A stretch of DNA of 64,000 bases from Lentilactobacillus senioris. Its GTDB lineage: Bacteria; Bacillota; Bacilli; Lactobacillales; Lactobacillaceae. A program made the translations under genes and the position numbers. Below, piece after piece: positions 8,239 to 14,954 of this stretch (the stretch's first letter is position 1; the number at the start of each line of letters is the position of its first letter). The notes beneath the pieces were generated by a model. The model was not told the origin of the DNA, searched no databases, and saw only the letters and a list, made by a program, of their open reading frames with translations. Where the stretch lies: NCBI RefSeq assembly GCF_026798195.1, contig NZ_JAPQEZ010000004.1, positions 124,283-188,282 on the forward strand, given 5' to 3'.

Positions 8239-8571
8239 TTAAGGCTTGATGTATGCGTAACCTTCACTTTGTTTGCAGGCTAATTCTACTACTCCGACGG
8301 GGACCACTTGGAGATTAGCTTGTAATGAATCGGTTTTAATATCTCGTTGAACTAGGGAATTATTACATACTGCTACCATAATTCCCATGTTAGTTAACTG
8401 GCTTAAATTAATGTCGCTGTTTTTAACAACAGCGCTAACCGCGGAACCGTTAACTAAAACTTCTATCGTTCCAGCAGTTTTAGTCGATTGCATCCATTCA
8501 TGCATATGATTTACATTACTAAGTAATGTCGGCCATTTGTTGATTTCATCAATGTGAAAAATAGTATTCAT
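8239..8571 (-). CDS. DsrE/DsrF-like family protein, 110 aa
   Basis: Small cytoplasmic protein with the DsrE-like layout: NTIFHIDEINKW at the N-terminus, a middle GTIEVLVNGSAVSAVVK strand-loop-strand, MGIMVAVCNNSLVQR with one conserved-looking Cys, then VVPVGVVELACKQSEGYAYIKP ending in a second Cys. DsrE-fold proteins bind or transfer sulfur or act as small binding proteins; the role of this short form is unknown. I start it at 8571, where GGAGGA sits 5 nt upstream, rather than at 8595. It is divergent from the isochorismatase-like gene and shares its upstream region. Confidence 0.72.
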   Translation of the reverse strand: MNTIFHIDEINKWPTLLSNVNHMHEWMQSTKTAGTIEVLVNGSAVSAVVKNSDINLSQLTNMGIMVAVCNNSLVQRDIKTDSLQANLQVVPVGVVELACKQSEGYAYIKP

Positions 8572-8588
8572 AGGATTCCTCCATGTAT

Positions 8589-8618
8589 TTGACAAAGCGT
8601 CTTATCAATAATCATAAT
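8589..8618 (+). promoter_or_regulatory. Predicted promoter of the isochorismatase-like gene
   Basis: -35 TTGACA (8589-8594), 18-bp spacer and CATAAT (8613-8618). It overlaps the ribosome site of the divergent DsrE-like gene. Confidence 0.6.
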
Positions 8619-8678
8619 CTATGGTATCTTAATATTAATTAGTGTAACCCATTTATCAATTTTTGGAGGAGATTTGAA

Positions 8679-9206
8679 ATGCAATCAGCAGTTTTAGTAA
8701 TTGATATGACTAATGATTTTTTGACTGGTAAACTAAAGAACGATCGGGCATTAAAAACGATTCAACCAATTAATGATTTGGTAAATAAAGCTCGAAAAAA
8801 ATCTGTTCCAGTTATTTATGTTTCTGATGCACATTATTCAGCCGACCATGAATTGAAAATTTGGGGAGAACACAGCATGAAGGGCACGTGGGGGAGTCAA
8901 ATTACTACGGAACTGACTCCGCAAGATGGTGATTACTCATTAGAAAAGCGAACTTATAGTGCTTTTTTTGAAACGGGATTGGATTCTCTTTTGCGTGAAT
9001 TAAATGTGGATAACCTCATTTTGACTGGGGTGGTTACTAATATTTGCATTCAACATTCCGCTGCAGATGCTTGTTTACGAGGTTATGAGATTACAGTACC
9101 TACTGAAACTACTGAGGCATTAAACGATAAAGATTATAAGCATGCGTTAAATTATATTAAGACTATGTATGGTGGTAAAATTATTTCTAGTACTGAGTTG
9201 CTTTAA
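8679..9206 (+). CDS. Isochorismatase-family cysteine hydrolase (nicotinamidase-like)
   Basis: 175 residues, cytoplasmic. The triad expected for the family is visible: Asp in LVIDMTNDF (residue 9), Lys in LEKRTYSAFFETGL, and Cys in LTGVVTNICIQHSAADA. A DAHYSADHE...EHSMKGTW segment sits where nicotinamidases hold their metal ligands. It may hydrolyse nicotinamide or another amide; I cannot choose between nicotinamidase and a generic member. Strong site TTTGGAGGAG before the ATG. Monocistronic: own promoter, own terminator. The nearest neighbours are the pox and lctO genes. Confidence 0.85.
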   Translation: MQSAVLVIDMTNDFLTGKLKNDRALKTIQPINDLVNKARKKSVPVIYVSDAHYSADHELKIWGEHSMKGTWGSQITTELTPQDGDYSLEKRTYSAFFETGLDSLLRELNVDNLILTGVVTNICIQHSAADACLRGYEITVPTETTEALNDKDYKHALNYIKTMYGGKIISSTELL

Positions 9207-9220
9207 AAAAATAAATTAGT

Positions 9221-9257
9221 AAAACCCGCTGACTTGTAAAGAGTTAGCGGTTTTTTT
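9221..9257 (+). terminator. Rho-independent terminator after the isochorismatase-like gene
   Basis: Stem CCGCTGACT / AGTTAGCGG (9 pairs, including one G-T), flanked by A and T runs. Confidence 0.85.
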
Positions 9258-9291
9258 AGTGACAATGAATAGCAAAATAATAAAAAAGATA

Positions 9292-9320
9292 TTGCTTATT
9301 AAAAGTAAGTGAACTAGAAT
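9292..9320 (+). promoter_or_regulatory. Predicted promoter of lctO
   Basis: -35 TTGCTT (9292-9297), 17-bp spacer and TAGAAT (9315-9320), 33 nt before the start codon. Confidence 0.6.
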
Positions 9321-9352
9321 GACCTTAGTAAAATTTATTAGGAGGCTGTATT

Positions 9353-10462
9353 ATGACAGTTGTTAATGGATATGAACAAAGCGATCGTGAAGAACACATC
9401 AACGTTTTAAACTTAGAATCATTGGAAAAGCGGGCTAAAGAAATTATCCCTACCGGTGGATTCGGCTACATAGTTGGTGGTTCTGAAGATGATTGGACAT
9501 TGGCTCAAAACCGCAAGGCATTTACTCACAAGCAAATTTATCCAAGAACTCTGGCTAATATTGATAATCCAGATATAAGCACTAACGTATTTGGCATTGA
9601 TTTGAAGACTCCGGTAATGATGGCACCATTAGCTGCTCAAGGTTTGGCCCATTCTAAGGGGGAAGTAGATACGGCCAAGGCATTTGCTAATGAGGGGGCT
9701 TTGATGGCTCAGAGTACTTATTCTTCAGCATCTATTGCTGATACTGCAGCAGCTGGAGAGGGCGCTCCTCAATTTTTCCAACTTTACATGAGTAAAGATT
9801 GGAAGTTTAACGAAGCGATTTTAGATGAAGCTAAAAAGGCGGGAGTAAAGGGAATTATTTTAACCGCTGATGCCACTGTTGATGGTTATCGAGAAGCCGA
9901 TATTATTAACGACTTCCAATTCCCAATTCCAATGGCTAACTTGGAAAAATTCAGCGAAGGCGCTGGTAAAGGTCAAGGAATTGCCGAAATTTATGCAGCT
10001 GCTGCACAAAAGATTAGTCCTGATGATGTCAGAAGAATTGCTGAATACAGTGATCTACCAGTCATTGTAAAGGGAATTCAAACTCCAGAAGATGCTGAAT
10101 TAGCAATTGGAGCTGGAGCAGCAGGAATTTACGTTTCTAACCATGGTGGCCGTCAATTGAATGGCGGTCCAGCCTCATTTGACGCCTTAAGTGCTATTGC
10201 TGACTCCGTGGCAGGTAGAGTACCAATTATCTTTGATAGTGGTGTTCGTCGTGGTTCTGATGTCTTTAAGGCTTTAGCAGCTGGTGCTGACCTAGTAGCT
10301 TTAGGCAGACCATTTGTTTATGCCTTAGCATTGGGTGGTGCATTAGGTGTCCAAGATGCCATTCAAGAATTAAACCATGAATTTGCTACTACCATGCAAT
10401 TGGCAGGTACCAAGACGATTGATGAAGTTAAGCAATCCAAATTAGCAGATTTTAAGTATTAA
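9353..10462 (+). CDS. lctO: L-lactate oxidase (FMN-dependent alpha-hydroxyacid oxidase)
   Basis: Oxidises L-lactate with O2 to pyruvate and H2O2. The 369-residue FMN TIM barrel aligns closely with Aerococcus lactate oxidase. From memory of that enzyme, its active-site residues Tyr40, Tyr146, Arg181, His265 and Arg268 all fall one position earlier here: Tyr39 (GGFGYI), Tyr145 (QLYMSKD), Arg180 (DGYREAD), His264 and Arg267 (VSNHGGRQL). The phosphate-binding end DSGVRRGSDVFKALAAGAD is intact. Site TAGGAGG precedes the ATG. Own promoter and terminator. Together with pox it would form a lactate-to-acetyl-phosphate route yielding two H2O2 per lactate. Other hydroxyacid oxidases are possible but less likely. 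Confidence 0.92.
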   Translation: MTVVNGYEQSDREEHINVLNLESLEKRAKEIIPTGGFGYIVGGSEDDWTLAQNRKAFTHKQIYPRTLANIDNPDISTNVFGIDLKTPVMMAPLAAQGLAHSKGEVDTAKAFANEGALMAQSTYSSASIADTAAAGEGAPQFFQLYMSKDWKFNEAILDEAKKAGVKGIILTADATVDGYREADIINDFQFPIPMANLEKFSEGAGKGQGIAEIYAAAAQKISPDDVRRIAEYSDLPVIVKGIQTPEDAELAIGAGAAGIYVSNHGGRQLNGGPASFDALSAIADSVAGRVPIIFDSGVRRGSDVFKALAAGADLVALGRPFVYALALGGALGVQDAIQELNHEFATTMQLAGTKTIDEVKQSKLADFKY

Positions 10463-10488
10463 AAAAACAGCCTAAGGGCTGTTTTTTA
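10462..10488 (+). terminator. Rho-independent terminator after lctO
   Basis: An 11-bp stem (AAAAAACAGCC / GGCTGTTTTTT), loop TAAG, T run. Confidence 0.9.
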
Positions 10489-10496
10489 TTTTGGTA

Positions 10497-10610
10497 TTAA
10501 CTCCAACGACTTTTTTTAGATGGTAAAAGCATTAAATTTATAAATAGCATCAATTTAGGGTCAGTAATAGATTGGACAATAGCAATAAACAGTATGCCTG
10601 TGAGAGTCAC
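10497..10610 (-). CDS. Possible small membrane peptide or gene remnant, 37 aa
   Basis: An open frame on the minus strand from GTG at 10610 to TAA at 10497 reads like the end of a membrane protein: one hydrophobic stretch GILFIAIVQSIT, then MLFINLMLLP, then a basic end SKKSRWS. It lies in an otherwise empty 220-nt gap. There is no clear ribosome site and the frame closes just upstream, so a remnant of a longer gene is as likely as a real peptide. Confidence 0.25.
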   Translation of the reverse strand: MTLTGILFIAIVQSITDPKLMLFINLMLLPSKKSRWS

Positions 10611-10686
10611 TAGTGAACTTTGCTTAAATTATTAAATCATCCTAGTTTATGCCATAATAAGATTAGCTAGATTAGGAGGTGGAATG

Positions 10687-11577
10687 ATGAAATATACTGT
10701 CCTTTATAATCAATCTGCGGGTAAGGCTGACAGTGAAAAACGAGCTCAGCAATTTAAAGTTTTGGCCCAAGCTACACAACATAAAGTGGTATTAGTGGGG
10801 ACCACTAGTAGAGAACAAGCAATAAAATATATTCAGGAAAATATAGATAATATAAAAACGTTGGTGGTGGTCGGCGGAGATGGCTCAATTAATACAGTAT
10901 TCTCCGCTTTGATTTCAATGAAAGCTAGTCCAGTAATTGGAATTTTGCCAGGTGGAACGGTCAATAATTTCGCTAGAGCCATGAATATTCCATTAGACAA
11001 TGAAAAGGCTACGAAGGTAATTTTGAACGGAAAGGGGATTACTACCGATTTACTTCATAGTGATCAACGGGCTATTGCTAGCAGTTTAACTTTAGGAACT
11101 GTTGCAGAAATGGCAAAAGGAGTGCGACAAGAAGAAAAACAACGCTGGGGATCATTAACCTATCTGGTTAATGGGATTAAAAAGCTAGTAACTACTAAGC
11201 CGGCGTCCATCCAGATTAAGGCAGGTGAACAAATCCACCAATTTAATACTAGGTTTTTACTGATTACCACTACTAGTTCGATAGGTGGTTTTACTAAGTT
11301 TAACCCAGAAGTTGGTGTTGACGATCATCAAATTCATATTACTATTTTAAAACGCTTTTCTCCGTGGCGAATAATGGGATACTTTAGTTATTTTATTACT
11401 GGCCAAATTCGGAAACTTAATGATGCTAGTTATTTAAAATTAGAACAGGCTAACATTAGTAGCTTGGATGATAAGAAGGTGGCGGTGCGAATTGATGGGG
11501 ATGAAGCGGGGGAACTGCCGGTCAATTTATACGTAAAGAAGCAATTTATTAAAATTATTGTGCCTGAATCAGATTAA
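10687..11577 (+). CDS. Diacylglycerol/lipid kinase family protein (YegS/DgkB-like)
   Basis: 296 residues. Phosphorylates a lipid alcohol such as diacylglycerol with ATP at the membrane face. Seen: the nucleotide-binding VVVGGDGSINTVFSAL motif, followed by GILPGGTVNNFARAM, both hallmarks of the DAGK catalytic domain. The C-terminal beta domain carries DDHQIHITILKR and RIDGDEAGELPV. There are two adjacent ATGs; the second (10687) is 7 nt from AGGAGG and the first only 4, so I take the second. Monocistronic. Its promoter is not obvious. B. subtilis DgkB recycles diacylglycerol from lipoteichoic acid synthesis, a plausible role here (inference). Confidence 0.87.
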   Translation: MKYTVLYNQSAGKADSEKRAQQFKVLAQATQHKVVLVGTTSREQAIKYIQENIDNIKTLVVVGGDGSINTVFSALISMKASPVIGILPGGTVNNFARAMNIPLDNEKATKVILNGKGITTDLLHSDQRAIASSLTLGTVAEMAKGVRQEEKQRWGSLTYLVNGIKKLVTTKPASIQIKAGEQIHQFNTRFLLITTTSSIGGFTKFNPEVGVDDHQIHITILKRFSPWRIMGYFSYFITGQIRKLNDASYLKLEQANISSLDDKKVAVRIDGDEAGELPVNLYVKKQFIKIIVPESD

Positions 11578-11591
11578 AGTACCATAAAATT

Positions 11592-11616
11592 AAAAACACT
11601 TGATGAAGTGCTTTTA
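11592..11616 (+). terminator. Weak terminator-like hairpin
   Basis: AAACACTT / AAGTGCTTT with one mismatch and a 4-nt loop, then TTTT. Confidence 0.5.
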
Positions 11617-11737
11617 ATACTACATAGAATGGCGAGTTAGTGATAGATTTAATTATAATGTTATAGTTTGAACTCAAGGAACTGTCATCTGATTGGTTCC
11701 AAATATTTTAAGTAACAATTTAAAAGGGGACCTAGCA

Positions 11738-11863
11738 ATGAAGCTATTAGAAACTAAACACGTTACTGTTGAAGCACGAAAGACCACAATTAAAGAAAAA
11801 ATAGAAGCTACTATTGTTATTCTAATTTTAGCCGCCTTTATAACTTGGAAGGTGATGCAATAA
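11738..11863 (+). CDS. Small single-span membrane protein, 41 aa
   Basis: Too short for most gene callers. The peptide has a basic, charged first half (MKLLETKHVTVEARKTTIKE) and one hydrophobic helix, ATIVILILAAFITWKV. A good site, AAGGGGA, lies 8 nt before the ATG. Its stop overlaps the start of the next frame (TAATG), so the two were translationally coupled. The next frame is broken by a TGA. Pairs of this kind occur in small mobile-element cargo, and the position next to the 3' end of ssrA fits that. I do not recognise its function. Confidence 0.6.
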   Translation: MKLLETKHVTVEARKTTIKEKIEATIVILILAAFITWKVMQ

Positions 11864-12054
11864 TGTCAACTAAACAAACACTTGCTAATAGTAAATGAAT
11901 TTCTAAAAATAAAGAACACGCAAAATATTTAAGCGATCGTTCTAGGTCGCGCAGTTTTATTAAAAAGCAAGCAATACTTGAAGATATTAAAGAATTTGAA
12001 CAGTTACTAAGCGATCGTAAGGTACTGCTTGAAAATCAAAATAAAGACGCCTAA
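11863..12054 (+). pseudogene. Small basic/charged protein gene interrupted by in-frame TGA
   Basis: The frame begins at the ATG overlapping the previous stop and reads MSTKQTLANSK, then TGA (11896-11898), then 51 more sense codons: ISKNKEHAKYLSDRSRSRS and onward, ending NQNKDA and TAA at 12052. The second part has good coding texture and no start codon of its own, so the two pieces were one 63-codon gene. TGA probably replaced TGG (Trp), one base away. The product would be highly charged and perhaps helical. A real terminator follows. Whether it is still expressed by read-through cannot be told. Confidence 0.65.
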
Positions 12055-12067
12055 ACAGCGTCTTTTT
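12043..12067 (+). terminator. Rho-independent terminator after the broken small gene
   Basis: Stem AAAGACGC / GCGTCTTT with a 7-nt loop and a T run. It overlaps the stop codon region. Confidence 0.85.
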
Positions 12068-12083
12068 AAATTTTGCGCACAAA

Positions 12084-12139
12084 TTTTTGCACGTGCAAAA
12101 AACGTGCATGATCCATCAGCGTTCTTATGGCTTCTTATG
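12084..12139. repeat. Palindrome and tandem repeat beside ssrA
   Basis: An 18-bp perfect palindrome TTTTTGCACGTGCAAAAA (12084-12101) is followed by ACGTGCAT, a partial copy of its centre. Then comes a direct repeat TTCTTATG at 12122-12129 and 12132-12139. No coding sequence covers it. Such clustered repeats next to a tmRNA 3' end resemble recombinase arm sites (inference). Confidence 0.4.
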
Positions 12140-12149
12140 TTTTCTAAAA

Positions 12150-12197
12150 ATAAAAAAATAGCCTAAACCCTTGATATAAAAGGATTTAGGTTTTTTT
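12150..12197. terminator. Bidirectional terminator at the ssrA 3' side
   Basis: CCTAAACCC (12162-12170) and GGATTTAGG (12182-12190) form 8 of 9 pairs. T runs lie on both outer sides. On the minus strand it ends the tmRNA transcript. Confidence 0.8.
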
Positions 12198-12222
12198 AAA
12201 ATGTTTCTTATTGTTACTAAAA

Positions 12223-12590
12223 TGGAGTCGGCGGGAGTTGAACCCGCGTCCGAGCATATCGCCACCTGAACGTCTACGTTCATAGATTTACTATTTAAAT
12301 TTCACTAATAAAAACGCCATAAATCAAGGCTCTCGTTATTAGCTAATCTGATTAGTCTCTTCAATTGACTTCAGATGGGAGCCAATTGCGTAAGCCCACT
12401 TATTTATAGGACCCAGATCTATCTCATGGGCGAAGATAGGAGGATCTACGTTAAGCGCTTATTAGGCAGCTAAAGCGTAAGAGTTTGAATTATTTTTTGC
12501 AGTTATAATTTTAAACTGGGTGGTTTAACGTGGCACCGCACGAAACGCAGTCCAGGCTCGACCTATACCCGTCGAATCCATAACGACCCC
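12223..12590 (-). ncRNA. ssrA: Transfer-messenger RNA (tmRNA)
   Basis: About 368 nt. The ends pair as a tRNA acceptor (GGGGTCG / CGACTCC plus discriminator A), with a T arm GGCGGGAGTTGAACCCGCGTCC on the plus strand. The conserved 5' block TTATGGATTCGACGGG is present. The tag reading frame starts at GCA and encodes AKNNSNSYALAA before TAA TAA, a lactobacillus-type degradation tag. CCA is not encoded. tmRNA with SmpB frees ribosomes stalled on broken mRNAs. The predicted promoter lies at 12607-12634. Its 3' end is a classic integration site, and the adjacent region looks like a scar. Confidence 0.96.
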
Positions 12591-12606
12591 AAAATGTATC
12601 TATGTA

Positions 12607-12634
12607 ATTGTAGCACATTTTGGAGAAATAGCAA
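12607..12634 (-). promoter_or_regulatory. Predicted ssrA promoter
   Basis: On the minus strand: -35 TTGCTA (12634-12629), 16-bp spacer, TACAAT (12612-12607), 17 nt before the RNA 5' end. Confidence 0.6.
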
Positions 12635-12638
12635 AAAA

Positions 12639-13412
12639 TTAGATTAAATCAAAGTGTTTGAGACCATTAACGATGCCGTGATCTGTATTAGCTGTGGTTA
12701 CAAATTCGGCGTATGGCTTAACATGGTCTAAGGCGTTCCCCATTGCTACGGCATGATCTACGAAGTCAAGCATTGGGATATCATTGTTACCATCACCGAA
12801 TGCATAAGTAGGAATGCCTTCTAAACCAGCATTTTTAATTAATTCTTGGATTCCGTTACTCTTAGAATTGCCCTTAATAACAATGTCCATGCTAGAGGGG
12901 GTATTACGATAAAAAGTAAATTGATCGCCAAATTTATTGCGATAATCTTCATCGTGTCCCTTAGTCATTACCAACATCATGTAAACGGGATTAGTTTGCC
13001 AGAATTCTTCTGCTCCAACTGGAGGGACCGTGCTATTAACAGAATCATAAGCTCTTTGAGCAAAGTCCGTGTTAAAGTTAATACGAGCTCCCTTGTTATT
13101 TAAGACAACAATGGATTCGTCAAAGGTTTTAGCATATTCAGCTAACTCACTGGCTTGTTGATTTGAGAAGGTTGCTTCATATACTGGTTTACCTTCATGA
13201 ACCACAAAATCGCCATTAGCAGAAACTACCGTAGAAATTCCAGTAATTGCCATAACATTGGGAATTTCGAATAGATTGCGTCCAGTTGAAATCACCGGTA
13301 AAATGTTATTAGATGCTAGTTGATGCATTGCATCTGACACTTCAGGATCAACTTTAGTTTGAGCGTTCAGCAGTGTATTATCCAGGTCAAAAAAGGTGAG
13401 TGCTTTGTACAT
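12639..13412 (-). CDS. HAD superfamily hydrolase, Cof-type phosphatase
   Basis: 257 residues, cytoplasmic. The HAD nucleophile and acid/base Asps stand in FFDLDNTLLN (Asp9, Asp11), motif II is ISTGRN, and motif IV is FGDGNNDIPML near the C-terminus. The inserted cap (about 85-190) is the Cof/type IIB kind, so the substrate is probably a sugar phosphate, FMN or a similar metabolite; it cannot be named. A site AAGGAAGG precedes the ATG. It is transcribed toward ssrA with no terminator between, so some read-through into ssrA is possible. Confidence 0.85.
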   Translation of the reverse strand: MYKALTFFDLDNTLLNAQTKVDPEVSDAMHQLASNNILPVISTGRNLFEIPNVMAITGISTVVSANGDFVVHEGKPVYEATFSNQQASELAEYAKTFDESIVVLNNKGARINFNTDFAQRAYDSVNSTVPPVGAEEFWQTNPVYMMLVMTKGHDEDYRNKFGDQFTFYRNTPSSMDIVIKGNSKSNGIQELIKNAGLEGIPTYAFGDGNNDIPMLDFVDHAVAMGNALDHVKPYAEFVTTANTDHGIVNGLKHFDLI

Positions 13413-13541
13413 AAGATAAGGACCTTCCTTTAATTAAATTAACAATAAGTATTAGTTTCAATTTTAGCATAATTATTCGCTTAGTTTGTTAACATATTGC
13501 GCTAATTATTGGTAAAATAAAGATAAATGGGGTGGAAAATT

Positions 13542-14228
13542 ATGAATAAGACAACGATAGCCGATGAAAATACTAAACCGTTTTTTGTTCGGCTTCGTAA
13601 GATTCCTGGTGACCATTGGTACCTACCAGAAAAAGGCAACACTAAAAATAAACAAAAAATGCCTAAAAACTACCTAACTCGTGATTTTAGTATTAATCAA
13701 ATTAGTTTTTTTAATAATCAAGTTTGGTATTATTTTGAGGGAGAAAACGAATCGGGATGGCTTGCAAAGCGTAATATTAGTAAATCCTTCAGGAGGTTAG
13801 CAGTAGAACCATTGAAGCAACAAACGGCTACTGATTTAGATAATTATGTAGCTGCGCTGATGATGTTGTTTAACTATGCGGATAAACCAATGACTGAAGA
13901 TAAGTTAAGACAATGGGTTCAAAATTGGCACGACAATTCTCATAAATTATTAGATCTAAGTGAATTAATTATTAACCAAACAAATTCGATTCGCGATTTG
14001 AATAAAGCTGACTTTCGTCAATTAAACCGTCAATTGTTAAGAGGAAGACCAATCTTATTACGAGTTAATGGATTAGATAATCTTAAATCTAATGTAATTG
14101 TATTAACTGGCTTTAATCGCAAATTATATTACTATAACAATCCATGGTCTGGTAAATTAGAAGTGATATCACAAAAACACTTAAAACATTTTTGGAAAAA
14201 TGGCTCATATGAAGCTATTAGTTATTAA
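13542..14228 (+). CDS. C39-like peptidase-fold protein, probably inactive
   Basis: 228 residues. I start at 13542, where GGGGTGG stands upstream. The N-terminal 75 residues look like an SH3/GW-type module (VWYYFEGENESGWLAKRNI). The rest follows the C39-like layout: ALMMLFNYADKPMTEDKL, then a RPILLRVNGLD strand, then IVLTGFNRKLYYYNNPWSGKL. In active relatives a Cys precedes the first helix and a His precedes the VTGY strand; here those places read DLDNYVAA and KSNVIVLTGF, so both catalytic residues seem lost. No signal peptide is seen. It sits 12 nt before a two-component system and may belong to that operon. A binding or sensing role is speculation. Confidence 0.6.
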   Translation: MNKTTIADENTKPFFVRLRKIPGDHWYLPEKGNTKNKQKMPKNYLTRDFSINQISFFNNQVWYYFEGENESGWLAKRNISKSFRRLAVEPLKQQTATDLDNYVAALMMLFNYADKPMTEDKLRQWVQNWHDNSHKLLDLSELIINQTNSIRDLNKADFRQLNRQLLRGRPILLRVNGLDNLKSNVIVLTGFNRKLYYYNNPWSGKLEVISQKHLKHFWKNGSYEAISY

Positions 14229-14240
14229 GGAGAGTAAATA

Positions 14241-14954
14241 ATGAAGGTATTAATGGTAGAAGATAATAAATCAGTATCAGAAATGATGGCAATGTTTTTC
14301 CAAAAAGAAGGCTGGGATGTAACCTACGCCTATGATGGAGAAGAGGCCGTAGATAAGTTTAAGAAGGAAGCCGATGATTGGGATATCATTACTTTAGATT
14401 TAAACTTACCTAAAAAAGATGGGATGCAGGTGGCCAAAGAAATTCGTGAAATTTCTGAAATTGTTCCAATTATTATGCTAACAGCTCGTGATTCTGACAG
14501 TGAACAAGTATTAGGATTTGAAATGGGAGCTGATGATTACGTTACCAAGCCCTTTAGTCCTATCACTTTAATTGCTCGGATGAAGGCGGTTCGACGTCGT
14601 TCAAGTGGCTCCAATGGGGTGTCTGATGGCAATGAAGATGGATTTGATGTAGTAACTGAGAATTTCAAGATGAACAGTGGTACTCGAGAAGCTTATTTAA
14701 ATGACAAGTTAATTCCAGATTTAACCCCTAAGGAATTTGATTTGTTAAAAGCGATGGCTAAGAAACCTCGTCAAGTATTTACCCGTGAAAAATTACTGCA
14801 AGAAGTATGGGATTATGAATACTATGGAGATGAACGAACCGTAGACGCCCATGTTAAAAAATTACGTTCTAAAATTGAAAAAGCGGGGCCTCAAGTTATT
14901 CAAACCGTTTGGGGAGTGGGCTACAAGTTCGATGATTCTGAGGCTGCTAAGTAA
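14241..14954 (+). CDS. Two-component response regulator, OmpR/PhoB family
   Basis: 237 residues. Receiver domain (1-120) with the acidic pocket VEDN, phospho-acceptor Asp53 (ITLDLNLPKKDG), Thr81 (MLTARD) and Lys103 (VTKPF). The C-terminal winged helix (140-230) contains LTPKEFDLLKAMA and ERTVDAHVKKLRSKI. Site AAGGAGAG before the ATG. Its stop overlaps the kinase start (TAATG), so the two are coupled. The pair resembles the ArlRS/LlrF-type systems of lactic acid bacteria, but the signal is not identifiable. Confidence 0.92.
   Translation: MKVLMVEDNKSVSEMMAMFFQKEGWDVTYAYDGEEAVDKFKKEADDWDIITLDLNLPKKDGMQVAKEIREISEIVPIIMLTARDSDSEQVLGFEMGADDYVTKPFSPITLIARMKAVRRRSSGSNGVSDGNEDGFDVVTENFKMNSGTREAYLNDKLIPDLTPKEFDLLKAMAKKPRQVFTREKLLQEVWDYEYYGDERTVDAHVKKLRSKIEKAGPQVIQTVWGVGYKFDDSEAAK

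Noticed and set aside
11600-11660. Second copy of the ssrA end as the other attachment site
   Set aside because: GAATGGCGAGT resembles AATGGAGTCG only over a few bases with a gap; not a credible repeat.
11896-11898. TGA read as selenocysteine or as Trp by a changed code
   Set aside because: No selenocysteine element is apparent, and other genes such as tdk, atpB and rodA use TGG for Trp and end normally; a nonsense mutation is simpler.
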